Under the pieces are notes generated by a model. That model searched no databases. It had not been told where the DNA came from and saw only the letters and a program-made list of their open reading frames with translations. Shown piece by piece: positions 8,812 through 17,715 of a DNA stretch of 64,000 bases. The stretch lies in NCBI GenBank assembly GCA_052170475.1, contig JBQNAL010000005.1, forward strand, positions 62,001 through 126,000, read 5' to 3'. Numbering within the stretch: the first letter of the stretch is position 1; the number at the start of each line of letters is the position of its first letter. Origin of the DNA: CAJPQU01 sp052170475 (GTDB lineage: Bacteria > Bacillota > Negativicutes > Selenomonadales > Selenomonadaceae). The position numbers were made by a program, and so were the translations under genes.

Positions 8812-9545
8812 AAATTCTTTGCGTGATACCGGCGCGTTACGCATCCACACGTCTGCCGGGAAAGCCCTTGGCGGACATCGCCGGAAAGCCCATGATCTGC
8901 CGCGTCTATGACCGCGCCGTAAAGGCGACGTGCCTGACGAAGGTCGTCGTGGCGACGGATGATCCGCGTATCGCGGCAGCGGTAGAAAAGGAGGGGGGCA
9001 ACGTCATGATGACGTCGCCGGATCACCCTACGGGGACGGATCGGCTGGCGGAGGTGGCGGCGGCGTACCCCGAGATGGATCTCGTCATCAACGTGCAGGG
9101 CGATGAGCCGCTCATTGAGCCAAGCCTCATTGACGAATTGGCGGCGGTGTTTGAGGGGGCGGCGGATTTTCCCATGGCTACGGTGATGACGCCGATGGAC
9201 GATCCCGAGGAGCAGCAGGATCCAAGCAACGTCAAGGTGGTGACGGACAAGAGGGGATACGCCCTCTATTTTTCCCGTTCCCTCCTGCCGTATCCGCGCA
9301 GCGCGGGGCAGGCAGCGGTGTATAAGCACATCGGCATCTACGCGTACCGCCGGGATTTTCTCCTGCGGTACGCGAACATGGCGCCGACGCCGCTCGAAGA
9401 GGCGGAGTCCTTGGAGCAGCTTCGGGCGCTGGAAAACGGCTATCCCATCCGGGTCATTCGTACAGATCACCGCTTCGTGGGGGTCGATACGCCGGAGGAT
9501 TTGGCGCGGGTCAACGCCATCTACCGGGAGAGGGGGATTCCCTGA
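8808..9545 (+). CDS. kdsB: 3-deoxy-manno-octulosonate cytidylyltransferase KdsB
   Basis: KdsB activates KDO to CMP-KDO, the donor for WaaA. The 245-residue protein has the nucleotidyltransferase signature RYASTRLPGKPLADI at residues 9-23, then NVQGDEPLIEPSLID, KHIGIYAYRRDFL and a C-terminal VGVDTPEDL, all diagnostic. Four-base overlap with waaA-lpxK and the RBS GAGGAGG inside the end of that gene show coupling. Length matches the family (about 245-250). Confidence 0.97.
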   Translation: MKILCVIPARYASTRLPGKPLADIAGKPMICRVYDRAVKATCLTKVVVATDDPRIAAAVEKEGGNVMMTSPDHPTGTDRLAEVAAAYPEMDLVINVQGDEPLIEPSLIDELAAVFEGAADFPMATVMTPMDDPEEQQDPSNVKVVTDKRGYALYFSRSLLPYPRSAGQAAVYKHIGIYAYRRDFLLRYANMAPTPLEEAESLEQLRALENGYPIRVIRTDHRFVGVDTPEDLARVNAIYRERGIP

Positions 9546-9617
9546 CCGCCATGAACCGTGCGGTAAGGAGCGATGTGCCGTCAGAGGGCGATGAGAAGGG
9601 TGAGCGAAAGGAGATTG

Positions 9618-10451
9618 ATGGGCATGAATACGGTGAAAGTAGCGGATTTTGAAATCGGCGCTGGGAACCCCTTGGCGCTTTTGGCGGGGCCTTGCGTCTT
9701 AGAGGGATTGGATCGGTGCCTTTTCATCGGCCGTACCATTCGGGACATCACCCGGCGCTTGGGGATTCCCTATGTATTCAAGGCTTCCTTTGACAAGGCG
9801 AATCGGTCTTCTTTTAATGGCTTTCGTGGCCCCGGGCTAAAAAAAGGCTTGGAGATGCTGCGGACGATCAAAGAAGAGTTAGGTGTTCCCATCGTCACCG
9901 ACATCCATACGGAGGCGCAGGCGGCGCCCGTCGCTAAGGTGGCGGACATCCTCCAGATCCCTGCGTTTCTTTGCCGCCAGACGGATCTTCTCTACACGGC
10001 GGCGCAGACGGGGCGCGTCATCAACGTGAAAAAAGGGCAGTTCCTCGCCCCGAAAGACATGAGGAACGTCGTCGATAAGCTCTTGGAAGGCGGCAATTCC
10101 AACATCCTCCTGACCGAGCGGGGCGCCTCTTTTGGCTACAACAATTTGGTGGTGGACATGCGGAGCTTCCCCATCATGCGCTCCTTTGGCTATCCCGTGG
10201 TCTTTGACGCCACGCACAGCGTGCAGCTTCCCGGCGGCGCGGGGACAAGCTCGGCAGGCAATCGGGAATACGTGGAATACTTAGCGCGGGCCGCGGTGGG
10301 GGCGGGCGTCGACGCGCTCTTCATGGAAGTCCACGATAACCCGGAGGAAGCGCTCTGCGACGGCCCCAACAGCGTCTATCTCGATAAGTTAGAAGATCTC
10401 TTGAAGGACGCGCTGGCGATTTATGACATCGTTCGCCCGAAACTCGTCTGA
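9618..10451 (+). CDS. kdsA: 3-deoxy-8-phosphooctulonate synthase KdsA (metal-dependent type)
   Basis: KdsA condenses arabinose-5-phosphate with phosphoenolpyruvate to KDO-8-phosphate. Motifs: AGPCVLEG near the N-terminus, KASFDKANRSS, TDIHTEAQA, IPAFLCRQTDLL, LTERGASFGYNN and DATHSVQLPGG. The Cys in AGPC is the metal ligand of metallo-KdsA enzymes such as that of Aquifex; the E. coli enzyme has Asn there. AAAGGAG at 9607-9613 allows ATG 9618 or ATG 9624; an upstream ATG at 9573 is less likely. Predicted length about 277. Confidence 0.95.
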   Translation: MGMNTVKVADFEIGAGNPLALLAGPCVLEGLDRCLFIGRTIRDITRRLGIPYVFKASFDKANRSSFNGFRGPGLKKGLEMLRTIKEELGVPIVTDIHTEAQAAPVAKVADILQIPAFLCRQTDLLYTAAQTGRVINVKKGQFLAPKDMRNVVDKLLEGGNSNILLTERGASFGYNNLVVDMRSFPIMRSFGYPVVFDATHSVQLPGGAGTSSAGNREYVEYLARAAVGAGVDALFMEVHDNPEEALCDGPNSVYLDKLEDLLKDALAIYDIVRPKLV

Positions 10452-10474
10452 TCTAAACGAAAGGCGGCAAAACC

Positions 10475-11443
10475 GTGATCAAAGAAAAAGCCATCGAAAC
10501 CTTAACCATTGAGATCGACGCGCTGCAAAAGCTGCTGGATCGCGTGGATGACGAATTTGAAGCGGCCGTGCGCGCCATCTTGGACTGCAAGGCGCGGGTC
10601 ATCGTCACCGGCATCGGAAAATCCGGCCATGTGGGGCAAAAGATCGCGGCGAGTCTCGCCAGCACGGGAACGCCCGCCTTTTTCATGCACCCTGCGGAAG
10701 CGTTTCACGGGGATTTGGGGATGGTGACCCAGCGCGACATCGTGCTGGCGATCTCGAACAGCGGAGAGACCAACGAGATCGTCAATATTCTTCCCGTCAT
10801 TCGCCGTATCGGGGCGCAGATCATCGCCCTCTCCGGCCGCCGCGCCTCGACGTTGGGGCAAAACGCCGACTACTTCATCGACGCCGGGGTCGAGAAGGAG
10901 GCCTGTCCCTTAGGGCTTGCCCCCACCGCCAGCACCACGGCGGCGCTCGCGATGGGGGATGCGGTGACCATGGCGGTCATGGCGGCGCGCAACTTTACGG
11001 CGCAGGATTTTGCCATGTTCCACCCCGGCGGTTCCTTGGGACGACGTCTGCTCCTCACGGTGGGCGACGTCATGCACAGCGGCGAGGACAATCCTGTCGT
11101 TTCCCGCGACAAGACGGCGAAGGAAGCGCTCTTCGTCATGACGGCGAAGGGGGTGGGCGCTACCTCGGTGGTGGACGAGGCGGGGCGCTTCATCGGACTC
11201 GTGACGGATGGCGATGTGCGCCGCTGCCTTGCGAAGGGCAGCGAATTTTTAGAGGAGCCGGTGGAGCATTTCATGACGCGCTCCCCGGCGACCATCACGG
11301 CGGAAAAATTGGCGGCATCGGCGCTCTCCATCATGGAGAAGCATCAGCCGCGACCCATCACCGTGCTGCCGGTATTGGGCGAAAACGGGCATCCCGTGGG
11401 GATCGTTCACCTGACGGATCTTTTGCGGCAGGGGGTGGTTTGA
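10475..11443 (+). CDS. kdsD: Arabinose-5-phosphate isomerase KdsD
   Basis: KdsD makes arabinose-5-phosphate from ribulose-5-phosphate for KdsA. The 322-residue protein has an N-terminal SIS domain (GIGKSGHVGQKIAASLASTGTP, SNSGETNEI) and two C-terminal CBS domains (VVDEAGRFIGLVTDGDVRR; PVLGENGHPVGIVHLTDLLRQG). It starts with GTG 10475 behind GAAAGGCGG. It is followed one base later by kdsC, so the four kds genes form a complete KDO supply module. Confidence 0.95.
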   Translation: MIKEKAIETLTIEIDALQKLLDRVDDEFEAAVRAILDCKARVIVTGIGKSGHVGQKIAASLASTGTPAFFMHPAEAFHGDLGMVTQRDIVLAISNSGETNEIVNILPVIRRIGAQIIALSGRRASTLGQNADYFIDAGVEKEACPLGLAPTASTTAALAMGDAVTMAVMAARNFTAQDFAMFHPGGSLGRRLLLTVGDVMHSGEDNPVVSRDKTAKEALFVMTAKGVGATSVVDEAGRFIGLVTDGDVRRCLAKGSEFLEEPVEHFMTRSPATITAEKLAASALSIMEKHQPRPITVLPVLGENGHPVGIVHLTDLLRQGVV

Positions 11444-11444
11444 G

Positions 11445-11969
11445 ATGGGGTGCGCGATAGAGCGGGCGGCCTCGATTCGGCTCTTGGTGCTGGATGCGGA
11501 CGGCACGTTGACGGACGGTGGGATCTACACCGGCGGGGATGGGGAGCTTTTGAAGCGCTTCGACATCAAGGACGGGCTGGGCATTTCCCTCTGGCACAAG
11601 GCGGGTGGGAAAACGGCGGTCATCACGGGGCGCAGCTCGGACATCTTGGCGGTGCGCGCGAAGGAATTGGGGATCGCGGATCTCCATCAGGGCTGTCTCG
11701 ATAAGCGCAAGGCGTGGGAGACCTTGAAGGCGCACTACGATCTGACGGACAAAGAGATGGCCTATGTGGGCGATGACCTCATCGACCTCCCGCTCCTTCG
11801 TCGGGCGGGCTTTGCGGCCGCGCCGTCGGACGCCGTAGACGAGGCGAAAGCGTGGGCGCACTTCGTCGCGGCGCATCGGGGCGGTCATGGCGCGGTGCGG
11901 GAGGTTGTGGAATTTCTCCTCAAGGCGCAGGGGCGCTGGAACGATTTAGTCAAGCCCTTCCTCTCCTGA
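11445..11969 (+). CDS. kdsC: KDO-8-phosphate phosphatase KdsC
   Basis: KdsC is a small C0-type HAD phosphatase that releases KDO from KDO-8-phosphate. The 174-residue protein has motif I LVLDADGTLTDG, the typical FDIKDGLGI segment, motif II VITGRSS and motif III YVGDDLIDLPLL, with no cap domain. ATG 11445 begins just after the kdsD stop. Confidence 0.95.
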   Translation: MGCAIERAASIRLLVLDADGTLTDGGIYTGGDGELLKRFDIKDGLGISLWHKAGGKTAVITGRSSDILAVRAKELGIADLHQGCLDKRKAWETLKAHYDLTDKEMAYVGDDLIDLPLLRRAGFAAAPSDAVDEAKAWAHFVAAHRGGHGAVREVVEFLLKAQGRWNDLVKPFLS

Positions 11970-12011
11970 CGGCGCGCCTTCGTCGGAGTTGTTTTTCTGG
12001 AGGGAACCGAT

Positions 12012-12932
12012 ATGCTGTATTGGGTATTGATGGGACTCAGCCGGATCATCCGCTGTCTGCCCCATTCGTTCCTGTTGACATTGGGGCGGGGAGCGGGTAT
12101 CCTGTATTACAGGTTCATAAAAAAACAGCGGCAGCGCGCCATCCGGCAGATGATGGCGGGGCTCTCGATTTCCGAAGAGGAAGCGCAAACGTTGGTGAAG
12201 GCCTCCTTCATCAATCTGGCGACGAATGTGTTCGAGATCTTCTACATGCCGAATCTCAATGAGAAAAATTTCCGCGATTACATCGACATCGAGCATTTGG
12301 AGCGGCTGACGGATGCCCTCGCGGAAGGGCATGGCGTGGTGGTCTTGACGGGACACGTCGGGACGTGGGAGTGGCTGTCGGCGGCGTTTACCCTTTCGGG
12401 GCTGCCTGTGACCGCCATCGCGAAGCCCCAGCCCAACGAGCAGTACACACGCGTCTTAAACGATCTGCGCGCGACGATCCACGTGGAAATCTTTTCTCGG
12501 GGCACGAGCGAGCTTTTGGCGGCGGCACGTGCGCTCAAGCAGGGCAAGATCTTGGGCTTTTTGGCGGATCAGGACGCGGGCCCCGGCGGAGCGTTCATTG
12601 AGTTTTTGGGGAGACCGGCATCGACGCCCATGGGACCTGCGGTCTTTGCCAGAAAGTTTAACGCGCCGGTGGTGCCCGCTTTCATCCTGCGCCAAGCGGA
12701 TGGCCGCCACCGGGTGATCGTCGGGGAGGCGCTGCGCTATGAGGATCACGGGGATACGGATCAGGATCTCTATGACTTCACCGTGCGCATGACAGAGATC
12801 TTGGAGCGGGTGGTGCGGGAAAATCCTACGCAGTGGCTTTGGTTCCAAAAGCGCTGGAACACGCCGCCGGAAGCGCGGCAGACGAAGCATCATACCATCA
12901 CCTTGAGGGAAGGCAGGCGCGCCCATGAATAG
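12012..12932 (+). CDS. lpxL: LpxL/HtrB-type lipid A late acyltransferase
   Basis: A 306-residue member of the lysophospholipid/lipid A acyltransferase superfamily. It has an N-terminal hydrophobic segment (residues about 1-35), the HX4E catalytic motif GHVGTWEW near residue 115, and ADQDAGPGGAFIEFLGRPA, typical of LpxL/LpxM. Such enzymes add secondary acyl chains to KDO2-lipid IVA. Only one copy is in the window, so chain specificity cannot be told. It overlaps lptC by eight bases, linking lipid A completion to export. Confidence 0.9.
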   Translation: MLYWVLMGLSRIIRCLPHSFLLTLGRGAGILYYRFIKKQRQRAIRQMMAGLSISEEEAQTLVKASFINLATNVFEIFYMPNLNEKNFRDYIDIEHLERLTDALAEGHGVVVLTGHVGTWEWLSAAFTLSGLPVTAIAKPQPNEQYTRVLNDLRATIHVEIFSRGTSELLAAARALKQGKILGFLADQDAGPGGAFIEFLGRPASTPMGPAVFARKFNAPVVPAFILRQADGRHRVIVGEALRYEDHGDTDQDLYDFTVRMTEILERVVRENPTQWLWFQKRWNTPPEARQTKHHTITLREGRRAHE

Positions 12933-13461
12933 GAAACGCACACTGCTCATTTTAGCGGCGGTCATCGTTTTGATGGTGGGCATCGCGTGGACGGTTCTCA
13001 CGGTGCCAGAGGAGCCAGCGGATGCGCCCGAAGAGCCAAAAGCCATGGAGTATCAGTCGAATTTTTTGAGCGAAGAGAAAAATGGCCGGGTGATCTGGGA
13101 TCTTGCAGCGGAATCCTCCACCGTGGACATGGCGACCCAAGGCACGATCTTTAAGAATCCAGTAGGCCACTATTATAGAGAGGACGGGACGGTGCTGACC
13201 CTGACCGCGCCGGGAGGACGTTATGACAGCGGCACGAAGAATGTGAAGCTTTCGGGCGGGGTTAAGGCGGTGGCGACGGACGGCAGTACGCTGACCAGTG
13301 AAGAGTTAGAATGGGTCGCCGGCGAAGATCGCCTCATCGCTACGGGCAGCGCCGTGTTCTTGCAGCCGGGCATTGAGGTTCGGGGCAATAAGATCGAAGC
13401 GCAGGCTGCCTTTACGATCTTTCGCGCCGAAGGGCATGCGTATATCAAAAAGGAGAATTGA
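12925..13461 (+). CDS. lptC: LPS export protein LptC
   Basis: A 178-residue bitopic protein with one N-terminal transmembrane helix (about residues 5-24) and a periplasmic beta-jellyroll region containing YQSNFLSEEKNGRVIWDL and LTAPGGRYD. This fits LptC (YrbK/DUF1239), which receives LPS from LptBFG and passes it to LptA. Context is decisive: lptA, lptB and an LptF/G permease follow. The RBS lies inside lpxL. Confidence 0.9.
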   Translation: MNRKRTLLILAAVIVLMVGIAWTVLTVPEEPADAPEEPKAMEYQSNFLSEEKNGRVIWDLAAESSTVDMATQGTIFKNPVGHYYREDGTVLTLTAPGGRYDSGTKNVKLSGGVKAVATDGSTLTSEELEWVAGEDRLIATGSAVFLQPGIEVRGNKIEAQAAFTIFRAEGHAYIKKEN

Positions 13462-13465
13462 TCGT

Positions 13466-14164
13466 ATGACGATGTGTACGGGCAGAAAGATGGGGGCGGC
13501 GCTTTTGGCGGCAGCATGCCTTTTTGCCCCCGTGGCGGCGGCGCCGACCGGGAGCGGGATGGCTTCGGAACTTCAGGCGGACGTGGTGGAGTATAACTCC
13601 AAGACGGGAGAGATGACGGCTACGGGACATGTGGTCTTAACGCAGGACGGGGGCGTGGCGCACGCTGCGTTTGGCGTCTATAATACCCAGACGAAGGTGG
13701 GGCGCCTCACTGGAGGCGTCGTCGCCGACAAAGAGGGCGCGCATCTTGTCTGCGACGTTTTTCACATCCTTTCCAATACGCAATTTTTGGCCGAAGGCAA
13801 TGTCTATGGAACAAAGGAAGATAAATCCTATGCGGGGCCTCGGGCGGAATATTTTTCCGACCAGGAGTACATCCGGATGACGGCCGGCGGCACGATTACG
13901 ACAAAAGACGGCTCTTTCACCGCCGACTACATGGAAGGTTGGATGAAGGAGAACCGCTGCAAAGGGGTCGGTTCGGCGCATATCGTGAGCCCCGCACGGA
14001 ATTTTGAAGGCGGCGGCGATGAGGCTGAGTATTTCGGGCAGGAGAGCGGCAAGGTGATCCTGACGGGGAATGCCTGGGCGGTGCAGGATAACAATACCTT
14101 GAAGAGTCAGCGGCTCACGGTTTATTTGAACGAAACGGGCAAGGCCGAGGCCGGCACCCAGTGA
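13466..14164 (+). CDS. lptA: Periplasmic LPS bridge protein LptA
   Basis: The 232-residue protein has an N-terminal signal peptide (basic MTMCTGRKMG, then a hydrophobic ALLAAACLF core and AxA-like site near residue 25) and an OstA-like beta-jellyroll with LQADVVEYNSKTGEMTATGHV and EGNVYGTK. LptA oligomers bridge the periplasm for LPS. ATG 13466 is chosen because AAGGAG at 13450-13455 precedes it; the frame is open upstream into lptC. It is longer than E. coli LptA (185). Confidence 0.9.
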   Translation: MTMCTGRKMGAALLAAACLFAPVAAAPTGSGMASELQADVVEYNSKTGEMTATGHVVLTQDGGVAHAAFGVYNTQTKVGRLTGGVVADKEGAHLVCDVFHILSNTQFLAEGNVYGTKEDKSYAGPRAEYFSDQEYIRMTAGGTITTKDGSFTADYMEGWMKENRCKGVGSAHIVSPARNFEGGGDEAEYFGQESGKVILTGNAWAVQDNNTLKSQRLTVYLNETGKAEAGTQ

Positions 14165-14197
14165 GGGCGTCTTTGCCGTTAAAGGAGATTTAGCGAA

Positions 14198-14917
14198 GTG
14201 TTCATCGAAACGCGGGATCTGGTCAAAACCTTCAAAAACCGCCATGTCGTCAATCGGGTGTCGGTGCGGGTGGAGACGGGGGAGATCGTAGGGCTTTTGG
14301 GCCCTAATGGGGCGGGGAAGACCACGACCTTTTATATGATCATTGGCCTCGAACATCCAACGTCTGGGGAAGTCTATATAGGAGACATCGAGGTCAGTCG
14401 GCTGCCCATGCACCGGCGGGCAGCTATGGGTCTTAGCTATTTGGCGCAGGAGGCATCGATCTTTCGGCGGCTCACCGTGGAAGAGAACCTCATGGCCATT
14501 TTGGAAACGACGGATCTCTCGCTTGAGGAGCGCGTGCAGAAGATGGACGATCTCTTGGAGGAATTTCACATCAAACATGTCCGGGATCATCCCGGGTCGG
14601 AACTTTCCGGCGGCGAGCGGCGGCGTGTAGAGATCGCTCGGTGTCTTGCCATCGAGCCGAAGTTCATCCTCCTGGATGAACCCTTCGCCGGGGTTGATCC
14701 CATCGCCGTGGCGGACATTCAGGGCATTATCGAGTATTTGCGCACACGGGGCATCGGCATTTTGATTACCGACCACAACGTGCGGGAGACACTGCGCATC
14801 GTGGATCGTGCCTACATCATGAACGTGGGGGAGATCCTGATCGAAGGGGATCGGGAAACGATTGCTGGCAATGCGCTCGCGAAGAAATTTTATTTAGGGG
14901 ATACCTTCACCCTTTAG
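14198..14917 (+). CDS. lptB: LPS export ABC ATPase LptB
   Basis: LptB powers LPS extraction from the inner membrane. The 239-residue protein has Walker A GLLGPNGAGKTTTFY, the LptB-typical LAQEASIFRRLTVEENLMA, signature LSGGERRRVEIARCLA, Walker B FILLDEPFAGVDP and ITDHNVRETL. It starts at GTG 14198 with AAAGGAG at 14181-14187. The stop overlaps the ribosome binding site of the next gene. Confidence 0.97.
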   Translation: MFIETRDLVKTFKNRHVVNRVSVRVETGEIVGLLGPNGAGKTTTFYMIIGLEHPTSGEVYIGDIEVSRLPMHRRAAMGLSYLAQEASIFRRLTVEENLMAILETTDLSLEERVQKMDDLLEEFHIKHVRDHPGSELSGGERRRVEIARCLAIEPKFILLDEPFAGVDPIAVADIQGIIEYLRTRGIGILITDHNVRETLRIVDRAYIMNVGEILIEGDRETIAGNALAKKFYLGDTFTL

Positions 14918-14929
14918 GAGCGTCCTTTG

Positions 14930-16030
14930 ATGCACATCAGAATTTTAGATCGCTATATTTTTCATGAAGTCTATATGACCTTTCTCTTTGGGATCTGCGC
15001 CTTTTCTGCCGTATTCATCGGCTCGGGGACGCTCTTTCGCATCGCGCAGTATATCACGGAGTACGGCGCTTCCCTCACTTCGGTCATTAAGATTTTCTTT
15101 TTGAGCCTGCCGGGGGTCGTCATTTGGACGTTTCCCATGTCCATGCTCTTAGGCTGTCTCTTAGCGTTTGGGCGGCTTTCCGCGTCGAGCGAAATCACGG
15201 CCATGAAGTCGTGCGGCGTCAGCTTTCATCGGATCTCTTATCCGGCACTCATCTTGGGTTTTTTTGTCAGCCTCTTTGCCGTCTGGTTCAATGAATACAT
15301 CGTGCCTTGGGCAAACTCGGCCTACGCCCGGGTGCTGAACTACGAGATCAAGGGCAATACGGCGCCCCAGTCGCAGGAGCACATCATCATCAAGGACATC
15401 CAGAATGGGCAGATCGTCCGCCTCATCTATGCTCGCCGCTACGACGCCGCCACCGAGACGATGGAAGGCGTGACGATGCAGATGTTCGAGGGTGGCAGGG
15501 TCTCCCATGTGGAAGACGCGGAGTATGCGAAATGGGAAAAAAATCAATGGGTCATGCACAACGGCATTATCTATGATATTCCCAAGGATTCCAACAAGGA
15601 TGCCCAGCACAAGATGACCTTTGCGCAGCAAGTCTTGCCGGTGAAGGACAGTCCGACGGCCATCCTTCGGGATCAGAAGAAGCCGGAAGAGATGACGATC
15701 AAGGAGCTGCGGGAGCAGATTCAGATTCTGCGGGAGCGGTTCGTCAATACGAAGAAGATGGAAACGGAGCTTTATCAACGATTCACCATTCCTTTTGCCA
15801 GCTTTATCTTCGCCTTGGTGGGGATTCCCTTGGGGCTTCAGCCACAGAGATCCAGCTCGTCGCGGGGCTTTGCCGTGAGCATCATCATCATTTTTATTTA
15901 TTATGTTTTCATGACTATGGGGGGCGCTATCGCCCAGAGCGGCGCGCTTCCTGCGGCAATCGCCGTCTGGCTGCCGAATATCGTCGGACTCATCGCGGGA
16001 TTCTTTTTGATGAGGCAGGCGGCGCGATAA
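14930..16030 (+). CDS. LptF/LptG-family LPS export permease
   Basis: A 366-residue YjgP/YjgQ-family protein: three transmembrane helices at the N-terminus (ending near residue 110), a periplasmic jellyroll region of about 150 residues, then three C-terminal helices. It starts RILDRYIFHEVYMTFLFG, as LptF/G proteins do, and has GIPLGLQPQRSSSSRGFA at the conserved cytosolic loop. Proteobacteria need both LptF and LptG; only one such gene is in this cluster, so it may form a homodimer or pair with a paralogue elsewhere. ATG 14930 is preferred over TTG 14927. Confidence 0.92.
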   Translation: MHIRILDRYIFHEVYMTFLFGICAFSAVFIGSGTLFRIAQYITEYGASLTSVIKIFFLSLPGVVIWTFPMSMLLGCLLAFGRLSASSEITAMKSCGVSFHRISYPALILGFFVSLFAVWFNEYIVPWANSAYARVLNYEIKGNTAPQSQEHIIIKDIQNGQIVRLIYARRYDAATETMEGVTMQMFEGGRVSHVEDAEYAKWEKNQWVMHNGIIYDIPKDSNKDAQHKMTFAQQVLPVKDSPTAILRDQKKPEEMTIKELREQIQILRERFVNTKKMETELYQRFTIPFASFIFALVGIPLGLQPQRSSSSRGFAVSIIIIFIYYVFMTMGGAIAQSGALPAAIAVWLPNIVGLIAGFFLMRQAAR

Positions 16031-16085
16031 GATTGGGCAGCGATGGGGGGAAGAAATCCCGTTGAGGGGGGAAGGGGATTGGCGG

Positions 16086-17267
16086 ATGTACGGGTTTGTC
16101 CTGATTGTGGTTCTCATCGTCACCGGCGGCGTCATCGCCTTCATCGGCGATCGGGTGGGGTCGCGGGTGGGGAAGAAGAAGCTGTCCCTCTTTGGGCTGC
16201 GCCCGCGCCATACGTCTGTCATCGTCACCGTGGTGACCGGCATTCTCATCACGACGCTGACCTTTGTCATCTTAGCGGGGGCGTCCGACAATGTCCGCAC
16301 GGCGCTCTTCGGCATGGATCAGCTCAACCGGCTCATGGGGGAGACGAAGGAACGGCTCCAAGTGACAGCCATGCAGCTCGCTGATGCGAAAGCAGAGCAG
16401 CAGCAGGCGGAGGCGGATCTCACCAAGTCGAAAGGGGAGATCGATCAGCTCCATCATAAGCAGACGGCGCTCGAGGATCGCGCTAAGGAATTGGCGGCGG
16501 GCAACGCGAAACTGGAAGACGAGGCGGCGGCGCTCCAAGAGAAAAATCAAGGGCTTACGGAGCAAAATGCGACGCTCATGGCAGATAATGCGGCCTTGGA
16601 AGAACATACCGACGCCTTGCGTCGGGGGCTGCAATTCGTGCGGGAGGGGAATATCGTCTTTCAGGCGGGGGAGGTCATCGCGAGCGGCATCGTGCGGGGC
16701 GGACGTCCCTTAGAGGACGTTTTGACGGACATGGGCACCCTCATCCAGTTGGCGAACCGAAATACCGCCCAGCGCCTCGGCGTAGGCGACGAGCGCAGCG
16801 AGATTTGGATCTATCAGCCTGAATATGAGCAGGCCGCCCGTACCATCGCTGCCGGGGGCGACGATATGGTGGTGCGCATCGTGGCCGCCGGAAATTTGGT
16901 GCTCGGCGAGCCGGTGCGGACGAATCTTCAGCTGTTTAAGAACCGCATCGTCTATCAAAAGGACGAATTTATCATCGCCCGACCCTTTAAGATCAATGGG
17001 CATCAGCCCGGGGAAGCGGAGCAGATCGTCATGGCTTTCTTAAAGGACGTGAACGCCGCCGCTACGGCGCAGGGCATCTTGCCCGATCCCCTCCGCGGCT
17101 CTGTGGGGATCATGGAAGGGTCGCAGTTCTACGACATCGTGCAGGCGCTCATTCCCCTCGATGGGATGGTGGTGCTGAGCGCTTACGCCCGCGCGGATAC
17201 GGATGCGTTGGGGCCTTTGCGGCTGAATTTGAAATTGGAATCGGATGCGAAGGGACGCAGCGAATAA
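16086..17267 (+). CDS. DUF3084 membrane-anchored coiled-coil protein
   Basis: The 393-residue protein has two N-terminal transmembrane helices (about residues 2-22 and 45-65) with a KKKLSLFGLRPRHTS linker. A long coiled coil (about 80-185, rich in E, A, Q and L) and a C-terminal globular domain follow. This layout matches DUF3084, found in Negativicutes and Cyanobacteria. Its function is unknown. Being the last gene of the lpx-kds-lpt cluster suggests a role in envelope assembly, perhaps linked to LPS export. ATG 16086 was chosen over TTG 16062. Confidence 0.82.
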   Translation: MYGFVLIVVLIVTGGVIAFIGDRVGSRVGKKKLSLFGLRPRHTSVIVTVVTGILITTLTFVILAGASDNVRTALFGMDQLNRLMGETKERLQVTAMQLADAKAEQQQAEADLTKSKGEIDQLHHKQTALEDRAKELAAGNAKLEDEAAALQEKNQGLTEQNATLMADNAALEEHTDALRRGLQFVREGNIVFQAGEVIASGIVRGGRPLEDVLTDMGTLIQLANRNTAQRLGVGDERSEIWIYQPEYEQAARTIAAGGDDMVVRIVAAGNLVLGEPVRTNLQLFKNRIVYQKDEFIIARPFKINGHQPGEAEQIVMAFLKDVNAAATAQGILPDPLRGSVGIMEGSQFYDIVQALIPLDGMVVLSAYARADTDALGPLRLNLKLESDAKGRSE

Positions 17268-17298
17268 CAGCGGTGGGGAAGAGAAAGGAGAGGTGCCT

Positions 17299-17703
17299 TT
17301 GGTTATCGCGGCCATCGATCCCGGTCGGGAAAAGTGCGGGCTGGCGGTGGTGGATGAGACCGGCGCTGTCCTCGATCAAGAGGTCGTCGCCACGGTCTGG
17401 CTGACGGATGAGTTGGCGGATCGGATCGAGCGCTTTCTCGTCGAGCGCGTTCTCATCGGCAACGGCACGACCGGCGGCGACGCCAAGGCGCGGATCGAGG
17501 AGGCGTTCCCCGCGCTCGCCGTGGAAGCGGTCAATGAGTACCGCACGACCGACGACGCCAAGCGCGCGTATTGGGCGGCGCACCCCCCAAAGGGGTGGCG
17601 GCGCTTCTTCCCCACGAGTATGCAGGTGCCGCCGGCGCCGGTGGACGACTTCGTAGCGGTGCTTTTGGCACAGCGCTATTTGATCAATCGGCGGGAAGGA
17701 TGA
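17299..17703 (+). CDS. YqgF/RuvX-like RNase H-fold protein
   Basis: A 134-residue protein beginning VIAAIDPGREKCGLAVVD, the first strand and acidic residue of the RNase H-like YqgF/RuvC fold. VLIGNGTTGGDAK and VEAVNEYRTTDDAKRAYW follow, and a PPAPVDDFVAVLLA C-terminal acidic motif closes the domain. The standard roles proposed for YqgF are pre-16S rRNA maturation or Holliday junction resolution. This sequence is divergent, so the exact role is uncertain. AAAGGAG at 17284-17290 fits best with TTG 17299; GTG 17293 is possible. Confidence 0.7.
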   Translation: MVIAAIDPGREKCGLAVVDETGAVLDQEVVATVWLTDELADRIERFLVERVLIGNGTTGGDAKARIEEAFPALAVEAVNEYRTTDDAKRAYWAAHPPKGWRRFFPTSMQVPPAPVDDFVAVLLAQRYLINRREG

Positions 17704-17715
17704 GAAAAAAGACGC

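Noticed and set aside
13637..14776. 379-codon minus-strand open frame across lptA and lptB
   Set aside because: Antisense to two well-supported lpt genes, crosses their boundary, and has no RBS or family features.
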